In this document: positions 1 to 34,700 of the stretch, in pieces | Numbering within the stretch: position 1 is the first letter of the stretch | Layout: the number at the start of each line of letters is the position of its first letter | Assembly: GCF_023065955.2 (NCBI RefSeq) | Contig: NW_026623089.1 | Location: forward strand, 29,542,767 to 29,606,766 | DNA: 64,000 nucleotides | Reading direction: 5' to 3' | Source: Ursus arctos | Lineage: Eukaryota; Chordata; Mammalia; Carnivora; Ursidae | Translations under genes and position numbers: made by a program | The notes under the pieces: generated by a model | Told to the model about the DNA's origin: nothing | What the model saw: the letters and a program-made list of their open reading frames with translations, nothing else | The model's database searches: none

Positions 1-175
1 GGGGGCTGGAGAGGTGGGTATGTTTGTTAAATGTGTCCAAGGTAATATATACTTACTGGGCTGGTTAGTTGATAGAATGTTATCTGCAAAATTGTTTCGT
101 AGGCCTTTCCTCCAGCATCCTGTGACTCTGGTTCTCTCCTCTGTTTCCTGCAGTTTTTATCCTTTTCTTCCATAA

Positions 176-2962
<2,787 letters not shown>

Positions 2963-4170
2963 CACACGTCCTGCACCCGCCGCCAGGCAGGGCCGAAGCG
3001 TGGGCCCTGGGCCGCCCTCGAGGTGAACACCTGCCCCAGACGTGAGAGGAGATGAGAATGCCCACGGAGAAGAGGCCTGGACACATGCCCCCTCACCTGC
3101 CAGGCGGGGATTTGATGACAAAAGTCGTGAGGACTGCGGCCCCCCGGCCCATAGCAGGGTCACCAGTTCTGTATCTGCCTCTCTCCCTGGTTGGTATTCT
3201 CTGTCCCTAATGCCTCGGGTCGCCCAGTGCAGACCTGCTTCCACTTGATTTCCTGCCAACGGAGGCAGAATCTCTTCATTCTGCCTGTCCTGGGGGCAGA
3301 TGATCCTAGCCCCAGATTCGGGCTAGTGCTTTGTGCTACCCTGGAGAAACAGGGAGACACATAGGGGTGGCTTAGCTCCGCAGTCCTATGGAAGTCAAAG
3401 CCAGAGCGTTTCCGTGTGTCACCCCCTCATTTGCTGCTGGTTGGCTTCATGGCTCCGGGCCTTCCACTTTGTCCTCCCAAGCTGGTATTTGTGTCTGCTT
3501 GGCCCCCTGTGAAGGGTTCCATAAGAGTGCGATTTCCCTCTCCCCTGACTGTACAAGCTGTTTTCCTTACCTGAGTTCCAGCAGCTAATTTGTGCCCCAT
3601 TGTGCCTCTCTCCTTCCTTAGACACGGGACAGGATCCCTTTTGGGGACAGTCAAGAAACTGCTACAAGGAGTCATCTCATAATGTGTATTTGTAACTTAC
3701 TCTGGGGTAGACGACAGACCTCTCTGGGCCACTTCAGGCCCTACCGTGGAGGAACTGAATCCTTAGGGATGGCTTGGGCTGACACAGCCCCTTCCCAGTG
3801 GACCCGTAGGTCAGACCCACCTCAACCCCTTGGGGTTTGGGGTGAAGTGGACCCGTCCTAGGACTGCAGTGGAACCAAGAGAGAATTTGGCTCCTTGCAT
3901 TTGGTTCACTATTACCTCTTCTACCACGAGCTTGGCCGTCAGGCCTGGGGGTCAGATCTGGACAGATGGGATCCCTGCGGAGTTCATCACGGAGGCCGCC
4001 AGTCATCCCGGAACCCAGACGTGCCCGCTCCACTCCCAGCCCCTTATCCTCACTGAATGTCTCCTCAACAGCAGATTGTGGTGGAAATTATAGCCGTGTG
4101 CCTCTATTTATTCTGAGTTGTACTGTAGAAACAAGTGTTTATGAGGAATAAACAGATCACCAGAACTGCC
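2963..4170 (+). other. MORN4: MORN4 3' UTR
   Basis: This is non-coding sequence from the MORN4 stop codon to just past the first good poly(A) signal, about 1.2 kb. No interspersed repeat is obvious in it, which fits a retained 3' UTR. The exact cleavage point is inferred. Confidence 0.7.
4147..4152 (+). terminator. MORN4: MORN4 poly(A) signal AATAAA
   Basis: A canonical AATAAA lies about 1.19 kb after the MORN4 stop and is followed within 40 nt by a T/G-rich stretch. It is the first canonical signal downstream on the + strand. Confidence 0.75.
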
Positions 4171-5345
4171 TGTACTTAGTTTCTTGACTCTCGCTCTGCG
4201 TCCTCATGAATCAACCCATTTGCTGTTTCTAAAAGTTCATCACAGATGGGGGCTTGGGACTGACATTGCGCACTTTGCCTAGTATGTAATTCTCGAAACC
4301 TCTGCAAGGTAGGAGCCTTTTTTTTTTTTTTAATCAGACAGGCTCAGGTTGCCCGAACTAGGAAGTAGCAGAGGTAGGTGGGATTTGTATCCCGGTTTTT
4401 CTGATTCCAAATCACTTTCCACTGTACTTCCCTCGTCCTGAGTGTCAAGAGCACCCACATCCTGAGACCAGTTATTGTCACACCTGCGGGGTTACCTTGG
4501 GCAAGTCAGTTCCTGCCTGAGTTTCCCTTTTCCTGCCCTGATACCTCCCCAACCGAGCTAATGTGCAGCGTTCACCTGCCGCGCTAACCCCTTTACACGC
4601 GTGATCTTATGGAGCCGTGAGAGAAAGGAATGGTTATTATCCCCAGATTACAGATCGGATTGGGCACTTAAGTAGCTGCCCAAGGTCCCATCGACCCTAA
4701 GGGGCAGGTCTAAGAACTTAAATCCAGGCCTGCTTAATTTAAGACCAGAGACTGAGTGCTTTACCAGTACACCGGCCAGCCTCCTGAGCCCTAAATTTTT
4801 GCCCCATCCCTAAGCTGGATTCTCCTCCGAGCCCAGATCTTCTGGATATTGCCTGTGAGAAGAGCCCAGGTGCTAAGCTCCAGCTTCGGTACCATCCAGG
4901 TGGCAAATTTCAGGTGAAGATCGATACCTTTTAAAATTCTCTCCTCTAGCCTTTGTCCCAAACAAGGATCTGTTTACCTTTCTTTTTAGTCAGAGTAATT
5001 TTTAAAACATTCATCTCTGGTTTACTGCCCTGAATAAGGTTAAACATCTTTGGAGAAAGCAGCCTTTTTGGTGAATGTGCTAAAGTGTTTCTAAATATCT
5101 TAGTTGAACCTTTTTCCCTTCTACCTCCCACTCAGAACTTCAACAAGCCCTTCCCCTAGGCCCCCACTGATCTAACACCTAGTTTGCTGTGGGCTGTTAC
5201 GGCCTCACTCAGAGCTGGGAAAAAGCAGACTTTGAAAGTTAAATTGCCTCTAGGAAGGTTCTTGACATCTCGGCAGGAAACCTAAGACCTACATGGCGGC
5301 AAGGTATCACTTTATACGTGGTCACGCTGTTTTCACTTATTCAAC
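4171..5345. other. Intergenic spacer between convergent MORN4 and HOGA1
   Basis: The two genes run tail to tail, with their putative poly(A) signals about 1.2 kb apart. The spacer holds a MIR/L2-like low-copy remnant (about 4490-4780, 'ttattatccccagattacagat') and no CAN-SINE or ORF of note. Confidence 0.7.
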
Positions 5346-5351
5346 TTTATT
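5346..5351 (-). terminator. HOGA1: Candidate HOGA1 poly(A) signal
   Basis: TTTATT on + is AATAAA on -. It sits 758 nt downstream of the HOGA1 stop, a plausible 3' UTR length. Other sites are possible; this one is chosen only because it is canonical and repeat-free. Confidence 0.45.
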
Positions 5352-6108
5352 GCAAGAACAAAGTATTATTTTTAACAATGAAAGCACAGTGCCTAAGGCA
5401 AGAGGATGGCCAGGTCTCAGACCAAGTCTCCTTCCCCAGTGTTTCAGACCTAGGTTGGCTAGAAGTCTCCTAGAATGTAACATTTATCCACCAGGTGTCA
5501 TTATTTACCAACTCTGGCGAGCCCCTAGGCTGGCTCTGTGCTCTCTACGGTTGAGATCAAGGCTAGAGATGAGAATATGAGATGATCAAAATGGATTTAG
5601 GAAAGGGCACTGTGTCTGGAATGCAGCTCGAGGGCCTTTCAAAGGCCAATGACGTTTTTCTGATTAGGTTTCCGAACCCACCACTTTCCCTGGAAGGAAT
5701 CAGATTCTTAGGAATAGCCCTAGCTCCCTGCAGTACTATGCTGGGCTCAAATGTGTACCCCCAAGTCTAAGCGGCCATCCCATCAGTAAAATACATGACC
5801 TTACTTGTGCCCAGTTGCCCCCCGTTCTTGCCCTCTGGCTCCTGGTCACGTGTCCCCAGGGCACAGGAAGGCACAGTAGACAGACAAGCAACCCATACTG
5901 AAGGTCTCTAGAGGGCCAGAGTTTAGGATACAAATGTCAGCAGTCATGGGGCTGTGAGAATAGGAAATGGGTGTGCATGGCAGAGCCTGGGAGAGGCCAC
6001 CTGGGGGGCTGAAGTAGGGAAAACTCGTACCCCCATGTGCCTCTTCAGCTGCAGGTACAAGGCAGGAAGCTGAGATGGGCTCGGGCCAGGCACGTCCTCT
6101 CCTTGCCC

Positions 6109-27768
<21,660 letters not shown>

Positions 27769-28041
27769 TTAAAAATTTGCTCCCCCCTGACTGTTGGCGC
27801 TGGGGCAGGCCTGGGCTGGGCGTCCCCCGGGTCAGAGGCTAAGCCTGTAGGCCCCATGGCCTCTCTCCCCTTAGGGAGCAGCTGGGCAAATGCCACAAGC
27901 GAGCGTCCCTCTAGCCAGGCAGGGGGCGGGTTCCTGGCGTACTGACCCTAAAGGGCTTCTCCAGTGGGGCCCGGGCTCTCTTCCCACAATTCCCAGCCCC
28001 AAAACCCACTTCCGCTTGGCCCGCCGCGGTTGGCGGAGCTG

Positions 28042-28046
28042 ATTGG
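28042..28046 (-). promoter_or_regulatory. CCAAT box, HOGA1 promoter
   Basis: ATTGG on + reads CCAAT on -, in the context CAGCCAATCAG. This is a strong NF-Y-type site in the direction of HOGA1 transcription. Confidence 0.55.
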
Positions 28047-28160
28047 CTGAGCCGGCCCTGCCCTGCGGGAGGGAGGCGTGGTTGGGGAGCAGTTGCCCCC
28101 GGAGCCGTGGCTCTGCGCCCGTGCCTCCCAGGCCAGGCTCCTCCTGCGCGGGCGGGCCGC

Positions 28161-28166
28161 CACGTG
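28161..28166. promoter_or_regulatory. CACGTG E-box (USF/TFE-type) in the HOGA1 promoter
   Basis: On the - strand the context is CGTCACGTGG. It lies within the CpG-rich region about 490 bp upstream of the HOGA1 start codon. Confidence 0.5.
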
Positions 28167-28448
28167 ACGAGCCTGTGCAGGCCGCACACAGCCCTATGGG
28201 CCCGCGGGCGCCGGGATGGGGGGAGGGGCAGGAGGGGTGCCTGGAGCCGCTGACCGATGCTGGGGATTTGGGAAGAGGGCTGGCAGGAAAGAAACAAGAA
28301 GACACCTCGGTAGGAAAAGCCACAGGGCTGGGACCGAAGGGCTCCAAGCTCCCCTCTTCCCTGAACCTACCCTTGCTCCGTTTTCCTTCATTCCTAAACA
28401 TTTCAGACACAAATAGAAACAAACATCACCAATAGCAAAAACGACTTT

Positions 28449-28454
28449 TTTATT
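28449..28454 (-). terminator. ANKRD2: ANKRD2 poly(A) signal
   Basis: TTTATT on + is AATAAA on -, 130 nt downstream of the ANKRD2 stop. This gives a very short 3' UTR. Confidence 0.85.
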
Positions 28455-28583
28455 GCGGTAGCTTGTGGGCGTCCCGGATTGTATGCAGAGGAATGATGGG
28501 GTCCCCAGCCCTCGGGGCCGTTCTTATGACCCTCTGGCTGCACGCAGGGGACAGCCGGGTGCCCAGCTGGCCTGGCCGGGTGT

Positions 28584-28757
28584 TTACTGGGCTGGCACCA
28601 GCTGGGGGGGCTCCTGCCGACTCTCGGCAGGACCCTCCAGCCCGTTCTGCTCTGACCCTGGCTCCGGCTCTGACCCTGGCTCCAGCTCCCGGTGCTCCAG
28701 AGCCTGCCGGGTGTCAGCTTGCCACAGCTGCACCAGGTCCGTGGGGGTCTTTCCTGC
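28584..28757 (-). CDS. ANKRD2: ANKRD2 last coding exon with duplicated acidic tail
   Basis: It encodes [20 protein letters not shown], then an acidic tail with a six-residue unit (EPGSEP / EPGSEQ) in tandem, ending PQLVPAQ. The duplication is at DNA level, 18 bp twice. Confidence 0.95.
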   Translation of the reverse strand, partial: AGKTPTDLVQLWQADTRQALEHRELEPGSEPEPGSEQNGLEGPAESRQEPPQLVPAQ

Positions 28758-31700
28758 CTGGGGGCACCAAGAGGAGATCTGGTCACTGTTCAGAAGTTTG
28801 TACCAGAAGGTTCCCTCATCTATATACCAGGGGTTCCAACCAGGAGCAACTGGCAACATTTAGAATGTTTGTGGTTGTCACAATCAGGGGAGTGGGAACT
28901 ACTGACATTTGGTGGATAGAGGCCAGGGATGGTACTTAAACATCCTATAATGTACAGGACAGTTTCCTCACAACAAACAATTATCCAGCCCAAAATGTCA
29001 ATAATATCCTGGTTGAGAAACCTCCACCCACCGCCTTCCCATATCTTCCTGACTTTCCCATTATCCCCTTACTCTTTCTTGAGTCAGGGGGACCCTCCCA
29101 TTCTCCTCTCTTTCATGATTGCTCAGGGCCCCAAAGAAGAGCTTGGACTAGGGCACGTAGGACCCTGAGGGAACTCTAGGCCCACACAGCGTGCTAGGGG
29201 TGGTCATGCCAACCAAGGCTTAGGTTCCTTCCAGCTGTGTTCCTCCATGATTTTGGCCTTCCCTGGGCCTGGACATGAGGACCCTCTTTGATCTATTTGG
29301 GGGCCTTTGGGAAGTCCTCTTACTGTCTTTTCTGGCCGTTTCTCTGTACTTGCACTCTGGACAGAGATAAGCATAGCGAGAGCTGGGAAGGTGGGTGGGC
29401 CCCAAATTCCCAGGGGTCCCAGAGAGCCCCTCCACTGTGAGTGTGCTCTGAGGGCAGGCTGAGGCTCGCTTACTTCTGTATTTCCTCTGAGTGCCTAGCA
29501 CAGAGCCTGGGTGAGTGGTGCACACTAATTACTGAATCAGGGAAGCAGCGAACTTACTAGGTTCTTGGTCATCATGTCAGCCCCGTGCAGGAGCAGCAGT
29601 TTGATGATTTTGTAGCGGTTGAGCCTCACGGCGTCGTGCAGGGCACTGTCCCCTTCCTAGAGCCAATGTGACACTCAGTATGGCCCACGGGGACATGTGG
29701 GAGCCCTCAGGTTTCCTGCACCCCCAGATGTGGCTGAGCAGAAGGGAAGCTGGACACTCACTCTGTCTTTGGCATTGATGTCCAGGCCCAGGGAAAGAAA
29801 GTGCTGCACAATCTCCACACGCCCCGTCCGGACTGCCACATGCAGGGGGGTACTCAGCAGCTGCGTGGGAAGGAAGCAGGAACTGCTGGCGGAAGGGGCC
29901 TGGACTGTGGTGCCTCTGGGAGGGAGGCTGTCCTAACTCCAGCCTAATCCCTTCCCCAAGTCCTAGTGCCAAGGCCTGAGCCCTGCAAGGACTGGGAATG
30001 CTTCCATTTCCACCATCCTGTCCAGTGGTCTACCGCTGGAGCATTAGATGCCTCGTCTTCTGGGAGGCCTTCTGTGGTTCCCCTCTCCTCCAGCTGTGAG
30101 CAGCTATTCACTCCTCTGCCCTTCTTTTAATAGTTATAACAGACGCCATTTACTGAGACGTAACTCTGTGGCAGGCATGGCAAAAGCTTATAAAACATCA
30201 GCCTTATGCTGAAAACATAATTTACATACATTTCCCCATCTAATTATATAAGAATTCTGTAAGACATGTGACAGGTAAACCACAAAGGCGCAGAGGCTGT
30301 CACTAGTTCAAGGTTACACACAAAGGAATGAATGAATAGAAAAATGGTGGATGAATAAACAAGCAAACAGATGAATAAATGAATGGATGGATGGATGGAT
30401 GGACAGGTAGATAAAGGATGATGAAGGATGACATGGATGAACAAATCCCGCATCATTTGGGTGATCCCAAAGCCCTCTAAGTAGTGAATTTCTTCTCTTC
30501 CCCTTTCCTCTGTCCTTCCTGCTCCCATCCCCAGATGGTGGTCCCCAAGGACCTATAGGTGATGGCAAAGACCCCTCCTTGGGCTCTGCAACCCCTCTAG
30601 AAACCAGACCAGCTCACCATCTTCCTGCTTCCTGGGCTTTTCTGTTCTCTGCCCCTTGCCCTCCCTCCCCTGCCACCCTAATACCTGTGAACATTATTGC
30701 CTCACCTTGTCCCTAATGTTGGTGTCTGCTCCTCGGCTTTGCAGGAGTTTTACCACCTCCAAGTGGCCCCCGCGGCAGGCCCAATGCATGGCTGTGCAGT
30801 CCAGCTAGAAGGGAAAGATGGGGCTGTAGGAGAGAAAGTGCCCTGGGGAAAGGACCCCAGCCAAGGGGGCAGGAGGAATTGAGGGAAAGGGGACAGGGAA
30901 GGGGCAGGGGCACGCCTGTGTCTGGGCAATGGACCGAGCAGAGCAGGAGAACCCTCAGGTCCAAGCCACGTTTACGAAGGATGGCCCCAGGCCATACAAC
31001 CCACTGGAGGTGGGGCCTGGCCCCAGAGGAAGCCTGTTTGTCTCCCAGGTTGGCACAGGTCTGTAGGGAGAGGGGGTCCACTGGTGCTGGGCCCACCTCC
31101 TACCTCCCACCCAGTAGGTGTCTCTTGCTCACCCGATCCTGGAAGTCCACAGTGGCCCCACGCTCCAGAAGCTTCTCCAGGATCTCCATGTGACCTTCCA
31201 GGGAAGCTCGATGAAGTGCTGTCCGGCGGAACTGTCCCCAGAGAGACTATCAGGGCCTGATCTCTGGCCTCAGGCTGAGACCAGGCCTTACCCCATTTCA
31301 GTTCTAACCCCTGTGCTGGGTCCCCATAGCTTCCATGTTCTGGCAGCAACTTCATGTTCTATCCAGACCAGCCTTGGAGCCCTCTTATGCCCTGGGAACT
31401 CTGACCTTATTACTGTCCCCCACCCCCAAGCACCTCAAGCTAGGCCTTGACATGGGCCATTCCCTCTGCTGGGAATGCCCGTTTTGCCCTCACTTCCTAT
31501 GAGCGCTTGATGAATTCTTGCTCCTCCTTCAAGAGGCAGGGCAGCTCAAGTGCCATTATCTTGAAACCTCTAGGCCAGAGCTGCCCCCAGGGGACCCAGA
31601 GAACCTTTCACAGTGAGAGGATGGAAGGCAGGCCAAATCTTACTAGACTCTGTTTCCTCTGAGTGCCTAGCCCAGGGCCATGACGGATTCAAGGAAGGAA

Positions 31701-34700
31701 TGAACTTTAGCATTTTGCTTTGGTCTCTTGAAACACTTAGGCCATGAGGTCAAGATCTGGTTATGTGCCAGTCTCCCTCTACTCTCCACTCTGGTCTTTC
31801 CTTTTTCGTACTCCCAGCACATGGCACAGTGCTCAGAGGCGGGAGGTGTTTGGATATACCAAGAGGATTGAGACTCCCGAGTCTCAGGAATGGAAAGGCC
31901 ATGTAGTCTAAGCCCACAGTGATGCAGGCTGAAGAGGGTGACCATTAAATTGCTTAATCCCGGGAGATGAGTGTGAAAGAGTGCTCTGCTAACATGAAAG
32001 AGGCACTTTCAGGGGAAACAGGAAAGTATGAAGGGTGATGGAAACGTTTTGAAAATCGTGGTGATGGTTGCACAGCATGGTAAATACAATTAATGCCACT
32101 GAACCGTACACTTAAAATGACTGAAGTTGCGTATTTCCTGTTATATGTATTTTCCCACAATACAATAAGTTTCAAAAGGAAGTGTATTATTATACAATGC
32201 AACACAAAACAGTATCATATCCTAGCATGTGCTTTATAGCTTTTTCCTTCATTCAGTAAATACTAATCGAGGCATTAATATTCCGTTTGATCCCTGTGAC
32301 ATGCTCTGAGGGAAGCAGGCCATTTTACAGAGGAAGAAACTGAGGTGCGGAGCTAGCCAAAGGTCACACAGCTAGGGAGTGATAGAGATGGGATTTGAGC
32401 CCCAAATTCTTGGTTTGGCAGTTCCAGTCCTTTTTCTTCCCTAGAAGACCACATGACATTTGTTATGTGGAGGTAGTTCAAGTTGAAAAGGGCCTAAGGA
32501 CTTAGATAAATTCCTGCGCAGGCAAGGGGGCATCCCAAATCTTCTGAGCCCCCCCACCAAAGGACACCCAATGTCTGTTCTCAAACAGGCTCACAAGTGG
32601 GCGGAGTGGGAGTGGCAACTCTGAAAGGGAGGCAGGGGCAGGTGCGGGCAGAACATCACCTGATCACAGGTGTCCGGGGAACCCCCATCGGCCAGGAACT
32701 TCTCAATGACCTTCATTTTCCCCTCCACTGCCGCTTTCAGGAATGTCTCCTCTTCCACAGGGCCAGTCTGGAAGGCAGGAATCCAGTCATGATGGGCTGC
32801 CCTGCAGTGACCAGAGGCCCTCGTGGGCTCCCCCCGCCCCCTGCCAACACAGGGGTCCTCCCCAAGATCCTTACGATCTCCTCGGGCTCTGGAGGTGGCT
32901 CCTGGGAGGCCGCCAGTGCTTCCCGCTTCTTCTGCTTGCGTTTTTTCCTAAGCTCGATGAGGTTCTGGATCCCACCCACATCGATGATCTCCCGCCGAAG
33001 ATCTAGGGATGTCTTGCGCACACGCTCTTGGCCCTGCATAGAGGTGGCTTGTCAAACGCCGTGCTGGGGCCTTGGGGCCCCTGAGCTGAGCTGGGGGAGG
33101 AGGATAGGGAGAACTTCTCAGGAGAGACAGAATCCAGGTCTAGCTCTCCTGCCCAGGACTAGGAGAAGCAGATGAGACCGGGACACAGATGGCTCCGATC
33201 AGGGGACAAGGGGAGACTTGAGGGGACTGCATGGAAGCTGCCAGCTTTGAGCCTTCATGTAGGTGAAAGGTAGGAGGAGGGAATCTCAGAGGTAACCCTT
33301 AGCCCAGGCCCTCAGAATGGAATCTGAATCCTCAGCTTTCCATGTAATTTCATTTGTGTGTGTGAGAGATCCTAAAAGGAATACAGAAACAGGGGTGCCT
33401 GGGTGGCTCAGTCCGTGAAGCGTCTGCCTTCAGCTCAGGTCATGATCTCGGGGTCCTGGGATTGAGCCCTGAATCAGGCTCCCTGCTCAGTGGGGAGTCT
33501 GCTTCTCCCTCTCCCTCTGCCCCTCCCCTCCGCTCGTGCTCTCTCTCTCTAAAATAAATAAATTTTTAAAACATGTAATACAGAAACATAAAAGGTATGA
33601 AGAGAAAGCCCTTCTCTCCCAGAGGTTGCTTCTATTACAGCTTGGGTGATGCCCTTCAGGCAAGCGTCCCGTGGGATCATCCTCCACAGCAGTGCTGTGG
33701 AAACTCTGGTTTCCTCTTAGCCGCACGGAGGTCTCGCCTATCAGCACGCGCAACCTGCCCCTTAACACGGGCGTGGCGCTCTGCTGTATTGCTACCCCAT
33801 CAGCTGGGGCTTCCAAAATGAGTCAGTCCCCTGGGAACTTGTACACATGCAGATTCCAGATTCTGACTCAGCAGGTCTGGGGGTGGGGCCGAGATTCTGC
33901 ATTGCTAGAATGTTCCGGGGTGGCGGGGGTGGGGGGTGGGGGGGTCGGGGGAGTGCTGAGATACTGGTTCAAATACCTCACTAGGGGGAGCAAAGCCATA
34001 ACTGCCTGTCCTGTGCCCTGAGCCGGAGGTTGGGTTCTCCTCACACTTACCTTCACCTTCTGTAAGGCGGGACTCTGAGCCCCATGGTGCTTCTCATCCT
34101 CCAACACCAGCATGTCCATGGGCAGCTTCTGCTGGGCGGTTCCTCGGAGTTTCTGGTGAGCCAAGGAGAGGACGTGCTCCACGACCTGCCCACAGCACCC
34201 AGGGAGGCAGGTAGCCCCTCCCCAACCCACTCCAAGGAAACTCCAAGCACCTCCTACTGTGTGACCTCGGAGTCCTTCTGAGCCCCACTCCTGACTGGTC
34301 CTGGAGAGCCCCAGGCCAGAGCCAAGCTCCGCATAGCTCCCTAACTCAGCCCTACCCCCACCTCAGCTCAAACACCTGTCCGCTGACGGGCGTGTGTCCT
34401 CAGCAAGACAAATTTAAGGGCTACTGGAATGAGTTTTCATGAAATTAAATATATTCACTTTAAAAGCACCGAGATGGTGGTGATGGTGATGGTGATTTCT
34501 TTGTTGCCATTAAAAATTCAAATTGATGAAATGATTGTAGTAAGAGTTGATAGTTATTTTTTAAATAGATTTATGTGTCAATACAAAAATTTGACAATTC
34601 TCAGATACCAACTTTTTTTCTCAGATTTTACTGCTCCATGCAATCCTGGAGCTGGAAACATGTTGTCAGGGAATCTGAGGGATGGGGCCACAGCTACCTG

